Below are positions 32,634-40,841 of a stretch of DNA of 49,970 nucleotides, piece after piece (position 1 is the stretch's first letter; each line of letters opens with the position of its first letter). The notes beneath the pieces were generated by a model, which saw only the letters and a program-made list of their open reading frames with translations, was not told where the DNA came from and ran no database searches. The DNA is from Dehalococcoidia bacterium (GTDB lineage: Bacteria; Chloroflexota; Dehalococcoidia; DSTF01; WHTK01). The position numbers and the translations under genes are program-made. Where the stretch lies: assembly GCA_009377745.1 (NCBI GenBank), contig WHTK01000025.1:1-49970 (forward strand). Direction: 5' to 3'.

Positions 32634-33065
32634 ATGCGATTCATGATCATCGTCAAGGCTAATGAAGACTCAGAGGCAGGCGTCATGCCCAGCCGGGAAA
32701 TCATGGAGGAGATGGGCAAGTACAACGAGGAGCTGATCAAAGCCGGCGTGATGCTCGCGGGCGACGGGCTCCAGCCGAGCTCCAAGGGGGCGCGCGTCAA
32801 GTTCACCGGCGGCAAGCACGTCGTGACCGACGGTCCCTTCGTCGAGACCAAGGAGCTGCTCGCCGGCTACTGGGTGATTGAGGTGAAGTCCAAGGATGAG
32901 GCCCTCGAATGGGTCAAGCGCATCCCCTTCGATGAGGGTGAGGAGATCGAGGTCCGTCAGGTCTTCGAGGTGTCCGACTTCCCTGCCGATATCCTGCCGC
33001 CCGAGGAAGCCGCGCGCGAGCAAGCCTGGCGCGACGAGCAGCAGCGCAAGGCCGCCACGGCCTAG
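32634..33065 (+). CDS. YCII/DGPF-domain protein 1
   Basis: A 143-residue dimeric alpha/beta-barrel (YCII-related) protein. The family motif VVTDGPFVETKELLAGYWVI is at about 62-81, and MRFMIIVKANEDSEAG at the start is typical of DGPF proteins. AGAAGGAGA lies seven bases before the ATG. The function is unknown; such proteins are regular neighbours and targets of ECF42 sigma factors, one of which is encoded downstream. Confidence 0.9.
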   Translation: MRFMIIVKANEDSEAGVMPSREIMEEMGKYNEELIKAGVMLAGDGLQPSSKGARVKFTGGKHVVTDGPFVETKELLAGYWVIEVKSKDEALEWVKRIPFDEGEEIEVRQVFEVSDFPADILPPEEAAREQAWRDEQQRKAATA

Positions 33066-33087
33066 TTCCCAAAAAATGACGCCGGAG

Positions 33088-33116
33088 TGTCGATCTCGCT
33101 GATCCTCGTTCGACGT
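33088..33116 (+). promoter_or_regulatory. Candidate ECF42-type promoter, DGPF gene 2
   Basis: TGTCGA (33088-33093) and CGACGT (33111-33116), again 17 bases apart, about 57 bases before the gene. Flanking bases also resemble site 1 (TCGATC near the first box, TTCGACGT at the second), as expected for a duplicated promoter-gene unit. Confidence 0.6.
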
Positions 33117-33172
33117 TTTAGCAGAGACCCGGCTTATCCGGGTTCCAAATCCACAATCAGAAGGAGACAACG

Positions 33173-33607
33173 ATGCGATTCTTAGGACTACTCAGGGCTG
33201 ACGCGGACTCAGAGGCGGGCGCTCCCCCAAGCAAGGAGCTGATAGAGCGGATGGGGACGTTCATGGAGGAGGTCGCGAAGGCCGGCGTTCTGCTCGCGGC
33301 CGACGGCCTTCACCCAAGCTCCAAGGGCTTGCGCGTCAAGTACTCGGGCGGCAAGGCCACCGTCACCGACGGGCCCTTCACCGAATCGAAGGAGCTGGTC
33401 GCCTCCTACGCGGTGTACGAAGTGAAGTCGCTGGACGAGGCGGTCCACTGGACCACGCGCTTCCTTGAAGTGCTGGGCGAGGGCGAGTGCGAGATTCGCC
33501 CGATCTTCGAAGCCTCAGACTTATCTCCGGATCTCTTCTCTCCCGAAGAGGCCGCGCGTGAGGAGGCATGGCGCGAGGAAATGGCCAAGAAAGCCTCGCA
33601 GGCCTAG
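33173..33607 (+). CDS. YCII/DGPF-domain protein 2
   Basis: A 144-residue paralogue of the preceding protein, with TVTDGPFTESKELVASYAVY and the same C-terminal EEAAREEAWREE pattern. It has its own AGAAGGAGA ribosome-binding site and a small hairpin (ACCCGG/CCGGGT) in its leader. The pair plainly arose by tandem duplication. Confidence 0.9.
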   Translation: MRFLGLLRADADSEAGAPPSKELIERMGTFMEEVAKAGVLLAADGLHPSSKGLRVKYSGGKATVTDGPFTESKELVASYAVYEVKSLDEAVHWTTRFLEVLGEGECEIRPIFEASDLSPDLFSPEEAAREEAWREEMAKKASQA

Positions 33608-33624
33608 CGCGACGGGCTACCACG

Positions 33625-33660
33625 CCAAGGGCCGGCTGGTCTTGACCGGCCGGCCCTTGG
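33625..33660 (+). terminator. Strong hairpin between DGPF genes 2 and 3
   Basis: CCAAGGGCCGGC (33625-33636) pairs perfectly with 33649-33660; the loop can pair further (GGTC/GACC). No T-run follows, so it may be a factor-dependent terminator or mRNA stabiliser. Confidence 0.5.
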
Positions 33661-33682
33661 CTAACCGGAAGGAGACACCCCG

Positions 33683-34100
33683 ATGCGATTCATGCTGCTG
33701 ATGATCCCCAAAGGCTACGAGTCCGCGGCCCCGGGCGAAATGCCGGATGCCGCCGCGGTCACGGCGATGAATGAAGTACAACCGAGCGCTGCAGGAAGCC
33801 GGCGTCCTGCGCGCGCTCGATGGCCTCCACCCGCCTTCCATGGGCGCGAGGGTTTCGTTCTCGGACGGCCAGGCCACCGTGGTCGACGGGCCCTTCACCG
33901 AAACCAAGGAGGTCGTCGGCGGCTACTGGATTATCGAGGTGGCCTCCAGGGACGAGGCGGTTGCCTGGGCTTCCCGCTGCCCCGCCTCCGACAACGAGGT
34001 GATCGAGGTGCGACAGGTGCAGGAATTCTCTGACTTCCCTGCCGCCGTCAAGGAGGCCGCGGCCGGTCTGCCGGAGATGCAGTCGCAAAACAAGGCGTAA
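33683..34100 (+). pseudogene. YCII/DGPF-domain protein 3, frameshifted
   Basis: The first frame encodes MRFMLLMIPKGYESAAPGEM and reaches VTAM near 33767, where one extra base (GCGATGAATGAAG) shifts it. The second frame carries KYNRALQEAGVLRALDGL, the family motif VVDGPFTETKEVVGGYWII and the C-terminus to 34100. Deleting one base restores a 138-residue protein. No TGTCGA box precedes it. A real lesion and a sequence error are both possible; an internal ATG at 33771 could start a truncated product. Confidence 0.8.
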
Positions 34101-34162
34101 CGCTCTAGTCGTAACGCCCAGAATATTGCACGGCTGGATTGAAGATGGTCTGATCGGTAGTC

Positions 34163-35452
34163 GTGACGGCTACCGATTACACCCACGGTGCTATCGACGC
34201 GGTCTGGCGCATCGAGTCGCCTCGCCTCATCGCCGGTCTGACGCGGATCGTGCGCGATGTCGGTCTGGCCGAGGACCTCGCGCAGGACGCCCTCGTTGCG
34301 GCCCTGGAGCAGTGGCCGGCGTCGGGTGTCCCGCGCAACCCCGGCGCCTGGCTCATGGCCACCGCCAAGCATCGCGCCATCGATCATTTCCGCCGCAACA
34401 CCCGGCTGCAGCAGAAGCAGGATCAGCTCGGCCGCGAGCTGCAGGTCCAGCAGGAGCTGACCGAAGGGGACCTCGACACCTCCATGGACGATGACATTGG
34501 CGACGACCTCCTGCGCCTCATGTTCATCGCCTGCCATCCCGTCCTCTCGACGGATGTCCGCGTCGCGCTCACCCTCCGCCTGCTTGGAGGCCTGACGACA
34601 GACGAGATCGCGCGCGCCTTCCTCGTCCCGGAGCCGACGGTCGCCCAGCGCATCGTACGGGCCAAGCGCGCCCTCTCGGAGTCGCGCGTCCCCTTCGAAG
34701 TGCCCCGTGGCGACGAGTTAGTCGTCCGCTTGGCGTCGGTGCTCGAAGTCCTCTACCTTATCTTCAATGAAGGCTACGCGGCCACCGCCGGGGACGACTG
34801 GATGCGGCCGGGCCTCTGCGCCGACGCTCTGCGCCTCGGCCGTATTCTGGCCGGGCTCGCGCCGGAGGAGCCCGAGGTCCACGGCCTGGTCGCGCTCATG
34901 GAGATCCAGGCCTCGCGGTCGCGGGCGCGGATTGGCCCCTCGGGCCAGCCGATCCTGCTCCTCGATCAAGACCGCGGACGCTGGGATCAGCTCCTCATCC
35001 GCCGCGGCCTGGCGGCGCTCAAGCGCGCTGAGGACCAGGGCGGTGCCACGGGCTCATACGCGCTGCAGGCCGCCATCGCCGCCTGCCACGCCCGCGCCCG
35101 CACTCCGGAGGAGACGGATTGGCCGCGCATCGTCGCGCTTTACGAGGCGCTCGCCCGGCTGCAACCATCGCCCGTCGTGGAGCTGAATCGTGCCGTCGCC
35201 GTGGCGATGGCGTCCGGCCCGGCAGCGGGCCTGGAGATTGCCGATGCGCTGACCTCGGAGCCGACACTCAGGACCTACCACCTCTTGCCCAGCGTCCGCG
35301 GCGACTTCCTGGCCAAGCTCGGTCGCTTCGGCGAGGCGGCCGTCGAATTCGAGCGCGCGGCATCGCTCACCCGCAACGCCCGTGAGCGCGAACTGCTCCT
35401 CGAACGCGCCCGTCAATGCGCTCGCGAAGCGACATCGCCGGAGCCTCGATAA
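34163..35452 (+). CDS. ECF42-type RNA polymerase sigma factor with C-terminal extension
   Basis: A 429-residue sigma factor. Region 2 spans about 15-85 (LAEDLAQDALVAALEQWP, PGAWLMATAKHRAIDHFRR) and region 4 about 125-170 (LTLRLLGGLTTDEIARAFLVPEPTVAQRIVRAK). Beyond this is an alpha-helical extension of some 250 residues (NEGYAATAGDDW, ALLDQDR-type helices and TPR-like repeats), as in ECF42 sigma factors, which lack a classical anti-sigma factor and adjoin DGPF genes. It starts with GTG 62 bases after DGPF gene 3. It probably drives the two DGPF promoters above. Confidence 0.88.
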   Translation: MTATDYTHGAIDAVWRIESPRLIAGLTRIVRDVGLAEDLAQDALVAALEQWPASGVPRNPGAWLMATAKHRAIDHFRRNTRLQQKQDQLGRELQVQQELTEGDLDTSMDDDIGDDLLRLMFIACHPVLSTDVRVALTLRLLGGLTTDEIARAFLVPEPTVAQRIVRAKRALSESRVPFEVPRGDELVVRLASVLEVLYLIFNEGYAATAGDDWMRPGLCADALRLGRILAGLAPEEPEVHGLVALMEIQASRSRARIGPSGQPILLLDQDRGRWDQLLIRRGLAALKRAEDQGGATGSYALQAAIAACHARARTPEETDWPRIVALYEALARLQPSPVVELNRAVAVAMASGPAAGLEIADALTSEPTLRTYHLLPSVRGDFLAKLGRFGEAAVEFERAASLTRNARERELLLERARQCAREATSPEPR

Positions 35453-35474
35453 CGTCAGCCGCCAAGGCTTGAGG

Positions 35475-35697
35475 CCCTATTGAGAAATGGCCCGCTGACT
35501 TCGCATCCACGCTGATCCAGCACGGCCTGATCGATGAATTCCGGCTGGGGATCAATCCCCTCCTTCTCGGAAGCGGCACACCCTTGTTCAAAGGCGGCTC
35601 CAGGCTGGACTTGAAGCTCCTGGAGTCAAGGACGTTTAAGTCCGGGCTCGTCATCCTCCATTACCAACCGAAAGCTGGACCCGCCGCCCTGGGCTAG
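35475..35697 (+). pseudogene. RibD C-terminal/dihydrofolate reductase-like remnant
   Basis: An open stretch of 73 codons without a start encodes STLIQHGLIDEFRLGINPLL, LGSGTPLFKGGSRLDLKLLE and TFKSGLVILHYQP, the C-terminal third of a RibD-C/dihydrofolate reductase-family protein. The N-terminal two thirds, including the NADPH-binding part, are missing. Such genes often neighbour DGPF and ECF genes. Its stop codon overlaps the end of the convergent DUF421 gene by four bases. Confidence 0.75.
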
Positions 35698-36182
35698 TCC
35701 GCCAGGACGATAGATACCTCGCCGTTGCCCTCCAACCAGGCGCGCCGGACCTTCCCAACATCGTCCGTACCCGCCTGCCGCACGGAGGTCATCAGCTCGT
35801 CCAGCGTGATCAAGTTCTGGCGCATGTTCTTGCGCAGCGGCTGCCCGTCCTTGATCAGCTCCACCGGCTGAGGATGCACCAGCCGCCCGATCGCTTCGAA
35901 GTTGTAGCCTGCCCAATCCACCGCGATGCTCCAGAAGACGATGGTGCCGACCAGGATGATGCCCTCCGGTATCGACGTGTACTCGCCCGCCATACCGTTC
36001 TGGGCCGCATCCGCAATCAGCACGACGACCAGGATATCGGCGACGCTGATCGTCCCGGTTTCGCGCCGCACCAGGCGCAGCAGGGCAAAGATGAAGAGGT
36101 AGAAGAGCGACCCGCGCAGAAAGACCTCAAATATCGATAGCGCCGGCGAGAACATGCTGTGCCAGTCCGGTAACGCGAACAT
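35694..36182 (-). CDS. DUF421 (YetF-like) membrane protein
   Basis: A 162-residue protein with three membrane segments in the first 95 residues and a soluble C-terminal part. FLRGSLFYLFIFALLRLVRRE, ISVADILVVVLIADAAQNGM, and VELIKDGQPLRKNMRQNLIT with LDELMTSVRQAG are hallmark DUF421 stretches. Relatives (YetF, YdfS) are linked to spore or envelope functions in Bacillus; here unknown. It is the last gene of a leftward unit with the two exported proteins upstream. Confidence 0.85.
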   Translation of the reverse strand: MFALPDWHSMFSPALSIFEVFLRGSLFYLFIFALLRLVRRETGTISVADILVVVLIADAAQNGMAGEYTSIPEGIILVGTIVFWSIAVDWAGYNFEAIGRLVHPQPVELIKDGQPLRKNMRQNLITLDELMTSVRQAGTDDVGKVRRAWLEGNGEVSIVLAD

Positions 36183-36233
36183 TCCATCCTCCTTGCCCTG
36201 CGCTATCTGTCCGCAGGGATGCCGGGAAGAATC

Positions 36234-36674
36234 TTAAGGAGGATGGCGAGAAGGGAGTAGCCGCTTAGGATGACCAGAGGATCCCGAGACGCCGTCCGCG
36301 TTGAAGGATGCGATACCCAGCTTGCCCGGCCGGCAGGATTGCAGCGGCCCGTAAGTCACGTTATCGGCCGGGACCTCCAACAACCGCGAAACTTCACCGC
36401 CGCAGTCCTGGTAAATGCGAAATCCCGCCTCGTTATCCGAGTTGTCTTGCCATTGCAGCGAAAGCCGGCCTAGCTCGCCCTGTCCCGGCGGCACCGGCTG
36501 GTTGAGGTCCGGCAGCGCGCCGGTGATCCGGAGGTTCGTCGGCGCCGCTGGGGCATTTGCTGCCGGCGAGGTGCCGGCTGTGGGCGGCGAAGGCGTGTCT
36601 TCATCCGTCCCACAGCCGGCAACCGCCACGAAGGCTGCTAGGACTAAAGAGGCGTGGATCAGCTTCCGGATCAT
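36234..36674 (-). CDS. Lipoprotein with fibronectin type III-like domain
   Basis: A 146-residue exported protein. The signal ends in lipobox VAGC with Cys21. A Pro/Ala/Thr linker follows, then a beta-rich stretch (LRITG, LSLQWQDNSDNEAGFRIYQ) that resembles a fibronectin III repeat, with a Cys pair later (DCGGE, SCRPG). The ATG at 36674 is preferred over a TTG two codons earlier. It lies 20 bases after the secreted protein gene. The function is unknown. Confidence 0.75.
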   Translation of the reverse strand: MIRKLIHASLVLAAFVAVAGCGTDEDTPSPPTAGTSPAANAPAAPTNLRITGALPDLNQPVPPGQGELGRLSLQWQDNSDNEAGFRIYQDCGGEVSRLLEVPADNVTYGPLQSCRPGKLGIASFNADGVSGSSGHPKRLLPSRHPP

Positions 36675-36694
36675 GGTCAAGGTCAGCGGCCTCG

Positions 36695-37444
36695 CTAGGG
36701 CGTGAAGACTAGGATCGTGCCGTTGATATCCACGCGATCTCCAGCCGCCAGGTCGGACGGCAGCGGGACGATAACGTCATAGCTGCCGTAAATCAGGGTG
36801 CAGGGCACCGGCTCCGCGGGGATAGTGATAAAGACCTCCACCAGAATCTCGCCGCCGGCCGCCGTTAGCTCGTAGCCCGCCGGCCGCGCGCAACCACCGG
36901 GCAGTCCCGCCCTGGCCTCGACGACGTAGCTGCCGGCTTGCGTCGCGCTCGGCTCAATGGCCGCGGCGTCGATTGGCGCCAGTATGCGTGTCAGTTCAGG
37001 GCTATCATCCGGCTGCGATGGCTCCTGCGGCGGCGAGCCGGGGCCGCTGCCCGCGCCACATACATCAGCGCTAAAGGTGAAGGTCGGACTGGGATCCCAG
37101 ACTCCGGCGGCCAGCAGTTGGTTCAGCCTTACGAAGTGAACGCTGCCCTGCTGCAAGCCACTCCAGGCCAGACGCTGGGAGGACGGGTCGAGAGGCCCAG
37201 CGCCCAGGAAGCTGCCTGGCGCCCAGCCGTTATTGAAGAGGCTCAGGTCGAGCCATTGCTGGCTGGCAGCCGGATTATTGCCTCGCCAGTCGAATGTGAC
37301 CTCCAGCCGGCCGTCCGCCAGACAGGATTGCGTAATGAAAAGCTCGCTGGTGGCAGCGCTCGCCGGTTGGAATCCAACGATGCCCGCCAGGATCAGCGCG
37401 CTACCAAGGATCGCTGCTAAACGTGATCGCATTTTCAACCTCAT
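36695..37444 (-). CDS. Secreted protein of unknown function
   Basis: A 249-residue protein with a signal peptide (MRLKMRSRL, hydrophobic core, cleavage near QPASAA). The mature part is beta-rich with four to five Cys residues and a Pro/Ser linker (GPGSPPQEPSQPDD) separating two halves. I recognise no family. The gene lies upstream of the FN3-like lipoprotein on the same strand; both may form one surface module. A longer reading frame upstream lacks a reason to be used. Confidence 0.68.
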   Translation of the reverse strand: MRLKMRSRLAAILGSALILAGIVGFQPASAATSELFITQSCLADGRLEVTFDWRGNNPAASQQWLDLSLFNNGWAPGSFLGAGPLDPSSQRLAWSGLQQGSVHFVRLNQLLAAGVWDPSPTFTFSADVCGAGSGPGSPPQEPSQPDDSPELTRILAPIDAAAIEPSATQAGSYVVEARAGLPGGCARPAGYELTAAGGEILVEVFITIPAEPVPCTLIYGSYDVIVPLPSDLAAGDRVDINGTILVFTP

Positions 37445-37567
37445 TGCCGAAATGGAGTAACTCCTAGTATGACGTTGGACAGCCGTTAGAAGTTCCGCGC
37501 TGCCCAACTCCCGCCGATATGGAATGCCGCTTTAACAGTTTACGGGACGACTGCGACGGCCCTCTCG

Positions 37568-38446
37568 GTGTCATTCCGCGAAGATATGCTTATGCAATCC
37601 CCCAGCCCGTTCACCCATCGGACCTCCCTGGGCCACGCGTTGAGCGACGAGTCCTGGCTCGATGCGCACTCCACGGCCTGTGAGGCGGAATATCGGCAGT
37701 TTGTCACCCGGTCCGGCTTCGCGCCGGGCTGGACGGTCTTGGACGCCGGCAGTGGCAGCGGCGGCTTCGTGCCGTTCCTGGCCGAAGCAGTTGGCCCTCG
37801 TGGCAGCATCATCTGCATAGACGTTGCCCCCGAGAACTGCCGGCTCAGCGCCACCCGCCTCAATGGCAGCGTGGCCGGCGCGGCAGTCGCCTCGCTTGAC
37901 GATCTACCCTTCCCGGCTGCCTCGTTCGATGCGGCCTGGTGCGCCAACACCACTCAGTACCTGACGGATGAACGCCTGCTGGACGCGCTCGAAGAGCTGA
38001 GGCGAGTCGTGCGCCCGGGTGGCCGCGTCGCTGTCAAGGACATGGATATGACCGCCTTCCGCGCATCGCCCGCGGACCCGTTCCTCTTCTCCCACCTCGC
38101 CGAGGCATGTCTGCTCGCTCCGGACGCGCCACCAGAATCGGCGGGTTCTTTGCGCGGCCGTGACCTCAGGCGCCGGCTGGAGCAGGCCGGGTTTGTTGAC
38201 GTGCGCCAGCAGTCGGCCTTCATCGAACGTTGGGCCCCGCTGCGGGCCGTCGAGCGCCAGCTCTGGTCCGGCTGGTTGAGCTATCTCGCGGGCCTGGCAG
38301 CCACCAGGGACGTCCCCGCCCGCGATCTCGCCGCTTGGCGCGAGATCGCCCGCGATGACGGCGTGCCCTTCGTCAGTCGTCCCGACTTCTACGGCTGCGA
38401 GGCGCAGGTGCTGGCTGTCGGCGCGGTGCCGGAGGTGGCGGCGTGA
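37568..38446 (+). CDS. SAM-dependent methyltransferase
   Basis: A 292-residue class I methyltransferase: motif I WTVLDAGSGSGGFVPFLAE near 55-73, acidic IICIDVAPEN, and LRRVVRPGGRVAVKD as the post-motif III stretch. The C-terminal third (ERQLWSGWLSYLAGLAATRDV) probably binds the substrate. The start is uncertain: GTG 37568 or ATG 37586/37592, none with a good ribosome-binding site. It is first in a run of four overlapping or closely spaced genes with a glycosyltransferase, a YqcI/YcgG protein and a DUF1989 protein; the substrate may be their common intermediate. Confidence 0.85.
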   Translation: MSFREDMLMQSPSPFTHRTSLGHALSDESWLDAHSTACEAEYRQFVTRSGFAPGWTVLDAGSGSGGFVPFLAEAVGPRGSIICIDVAPENCRLSATRLNGSVAGAAVASLDDLPFPAASFDAAWCANTTQYLTDERLLDALEELRRVVRPGGRVAVKDMDMTAFRASPADPFLFSHLAEACLLAPDAPPESAGSLRGRDLRRRLEQAGFVDVRQQSAFIERWAPLRAVERQLWSGWLSYLAGLAATRDVPARDLAAWREIARDDGVPFVSRPDFYGCEAQVLAVGAVPEVAA

Positions 38447-39426
38447 CCCTCGCTGCCTCTTACATCTTGCCGGTCCGGCGTCAGGTCACCACGGACATTG
38501 CCGAGCTTACCGGCTATCTCCTCTGGCTCAACCGCCACGTGAGCGAGCTGATTGTCGTCGATGGCTCGCCTCCGGACGTGTTCGCGCATCACGCCCGCGC
38601 CTGGCCGGGACTTAGGCATGTCGCGCCCTCGCCCGAGATTCAAGCTTCGAATGGCAAAGTAGCCGGCGTTCTGACCGGCGTCGCGCTCGCCGGCCACGAG
38701 AGCCTGGTCATCGCCGACGACGACGTGCGTTACGACCTCCGATCTCTGGAGCGCGTCGTCGCCCTGCTCGGCGAGGCGTCGGTCGTGCGCCCCCAGAACT
38801 ACTTCCAGCCCCTGCCCTGGCACGCGCGCTGGGATAGCGCCCGTAGCCTGATCAATCGCGTCAGCGGCGGCGATTGGCCCGGCACTCTCGCCGTGCGCCG
38901 GTCGGTGTTGCTCTCAACCCGCGGCTACAGCGGCGACAGTCTGTTTGAGAACCTGGAGCTCGTGCGCACCGTGCGCGCGGCAGGCGGCCGTGAAGCCGTG
39001 GCGAGGGACCTCTATGTGCGGCGCTTGCCTCCGTCCACGGCCCACTTCCTCTCACAGCGTGTGCGCCAGGCTTACGACGAATTCGCGCGGCCGGCGCGCC
39101 TGCTCTGGCAACTCGCGATCCTTCCCCTGGCGCTGACCCTGGCCTGGCGACAGCCGCGCGCTCTCCTTGGCCTTGGCGCCCTGTCCGTGGCAATCGCCGA
39201 AGCCGGGCGCCGGCGGGATGGCGGCGCCCGCGTGTTTCCTGCTTCGACGTCACTGTTTGCGCCGCTCTGGCTGACCGAGCGCGCTATCTGCAGCTGGCTG
39301 GCCGTCGCCTCCCGCCTCCGCTTTGGCGGCGTTCGCTATGGCAACGGCGTCATCAGCCATGCCGCGACATCCCTGCCGCAATTGAAACGGCAGATCGAGG
39401 CTCAGGCGGAGCCCGCACGATGGTAA
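38443..39426 (+). CDS. Family 2-like glycosyltransferase
   Basis: A 327-residue GT-A-fold protein. The start SYILPVRRQVTTDIAELTGYL and ELIVVDGSPPDV form the nucleotide-sugar-binding strand, and VIADDDVRYD carries the metal-binding acidic triplet. Hydrophobic stretches near 218-235 and 275-290 suggest association with the membrane. The GTG start overlaps the methyltransferase stop (GTGA), implying coupled translation. Acceptor and sugar are unknown. Confidence 0.8.
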   Translation: MTLAASYILPVRRQVTTDIAELTGYLLWLNRHVSELIVVDGSPPDVFAHHARAWPGLRHVAPSPEIQASNGKVAGVLTGVALAGHESLVIADDDVRYDLRSLERVVALLGEASVVRPQNYFQPLPWHARWDSARSLINRVSGGDWPGTLAVRRSVLLSTRGYSGDSLFENLELVRTVRAAGGREAVARDLYVRRLPPSTAHFLSQRVRQAYDEFARPARLLWQLAILPLALTLAWRQPRALLGLGALSVAIAEAGRRRDGGARVFPASTSLFAPLWLTERAICSWLAVASRLRFGGVRYGNGVISHAATSLPQLKRQIEAQAEPARW

Positions 39427-40181
39427 GGACACTGAACCCCTTTGCCTCGCGCCAGGCGCTGGCCAACAGCAGCTACGGCCGCTGGTCGGACGGCCAGCTC
39501 CTTCTGGGCGATGGAGGATCACCAACCCGAATGGCGGAGGACGTGCACGCGGCGCTGCGGGCAGTGCTGCATGACCCGGACTTCCCCTGCATCGGCGCCA
39601 AATCAGTCGTCAACCAATCGAGCTATCGTTTCGGCCTCTACCCTGAGATGGGATCGCCCTCGGCCACGGCAGGCCTGGCGCTCGATCTATTCCGCTTCTC
39701 GGAGGAGCGGCCGCGCATTGAAGGCGACTTCACCAGCTTCATAGCCAGCTTCCTGGCGCCGAAGCTGCGCTCTGCCAGGACGTTCGAGGATCTGCTCTGG
39801 CGTCAGCTCAGCGCCCTGCACGAGCTCGATCGCGAGCATTTCGATTGGAACCCGCAAGTTGCCGCTGACCCAACCGACCCTGCTTTCTCCTTTAGCTTTG
39901 CCGGCGGGGCCTACTTTGTGGTCGGCCTCTCACCCGCCAGCCGGCGTTGGGCTCGGCGCTTTCCCTGGCCAACCCTGGTCTTTAACGATCACTTCCAGTT
40001 CGAGCGACTGCGCGAAGCTCAGCAATTCGACCGCATCCGCGACGCCATTCGGGAGCGCGATAGCCGCCTCCACGGCTCCGCTAATCCCATGCTTACCGAT
40101 TACGGCGCCCACAGCGAAGCGCGACAGTATTCCGGACGCAACGTTAACGGAGACTGGCGCTGTCCGGTGCATTTTGAGTGA
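39420..40181 (+). CDS. YqcI/YcgG family protein, possible guanidine N-oxygenase
   Basis: A 253-residue protein with the full YqcI/YcgG pattern: DFPCIGAKSVVNQSSYRFG near 57-75, FEDLLWRQLSALHELD, FSFSFAGGAYFVVGLSPASR, LVFNDHFQFERLRE and the terminal DYGAHSEARQYSGRNVNGDW followed by CPVH. As I recall, characterised members in natural-product pathways are heme-dependent enzymes hydroxylating guanidino nitrogens. The usual 'GLHP' reads GLSP here, so one His is missing; other His residues (NDH, GAHSE) remain. It overlaps the glycosyltransferase gene by seven bases. Confidence 0.85.
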   Translation: MVRTLNPFASRQALANSSYGRWSDGQLLLGDGGSPTRMAEDVHAALRAVLHDPDFPCIGAKSVVNQSSYRFGLYPEMGSPSATAGLALDLFRFSEERPRIEGDFTSFIASFLAPKLRSARTFEDLLWRQLSALHELDREHFDWNPQVAADPTDPAFSFSFAGGAYFVVGLSPASRRWARRFPWPTLVFNDHFQFERLREAQQFDRIRDAIRERDSRLHGSANPMLTDYGAHSEARQYSGRNVNGDWRCPVHFE

Positions 40182-40194
40182 AGGAGATTGACTC

Positions 40195-40785
40195 GTGCTC
40201 TCACGGACCGTAGACGGCTTGACCCGCAGACCGGGCGCCGCTTTTCGCATGGCGCGCGGCCAGACCCTGCGCATCATCGACCTCGAAGGCGAGCAGGTCG
40301 CCGACCTCATCGCATTCTCACCGGACGGCGAGGAGTGGCTCTCGTCCGGCCGCTCGATTGATTACAACGGCACTCTCTCGTTCACGAAGGGGCACACGCT
40401 TTACTCCAACCGCAGCAACCCCATGCTGACGATTGTCGAAGATACCGTCGGCCGCCATGACTTTCTCTTCGCGCCCTGTAGCCCGGAAATGTTCGAGCGT
40501 CTTTACGGCTTCGACCGTGCCCATCCGAGCTGCTTTGGCAACCTGGCGCGCGCCCTGGAGGCCTTCAACATTGGCCCGGACCGCATCCCGACGACCTTCA
40601 ACGTCTTCATGAACGCCGTGATCGACCTCGATGGCTCCGTCAAGGTACTGCCGCCCACCTCGAAGGCCGGCGACCACTTCGGTGTCCGCGCCGAGACCGA
40701 TCTGATCGTCGGGCTCACAGCCTGCTCGGCCGAGCAATCGAACAACTGGCGCTTCAAGCCCATAGGCTACGTGTTGTCCGGCTAG
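40195..40785 (+). CDS. DUF1989 protein (urea carboxylase-associated family)
   Basis: A 196-residue protein. RMARGQTLRIIDLEGEQVAD, DYNGTLSFTKGHTLYSN, HPSCFGNLARALEAFNI and TFNVFMNAVIDLDGSVK match DUF1989. Family members include the subunits of carboxyguanidine deiminase (CgdA/CgdB). Here only one is present and no urea carboxylase is nearby, so it may act on another guanidino compound. The GTG start has AAGGAG seven bases upstream, 13 bases after the YqcI/YcgG gene. Confidence 0.88.
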   Translation: MLSRTVDGLTRRPGAAFRMARGQTLRIIDLEGEQVADLIAFSPDGEEWLSSGRSIDYNGTLSFTKGHTLYSNRSNPMLTIVEDTVGRHDFLFAPCSPEMFERLYGFDRAHPSCFGNLARALEAFNIGPDRIPTTFNVFMNAVIDLDGSVKVLPPTSKAGDHFGVRAETDLIVGLTACSAEQSNNWRFKPIGYVLSG

Positions 40786-40841
40786 GGCGTTAGATCACGC
40801 ATCCAGTCCACACGAGCCCACGCATCGGCGGCAACGACGAT

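Noticed and set aside
33128..33150. T-loop-like GGGTTCCAAATCC, possible tRNA end
   Set aside because: It is part of a simple hairpin in the DGPF gene 2 leader; no acceptor, D or anticodon arm can be built around it.
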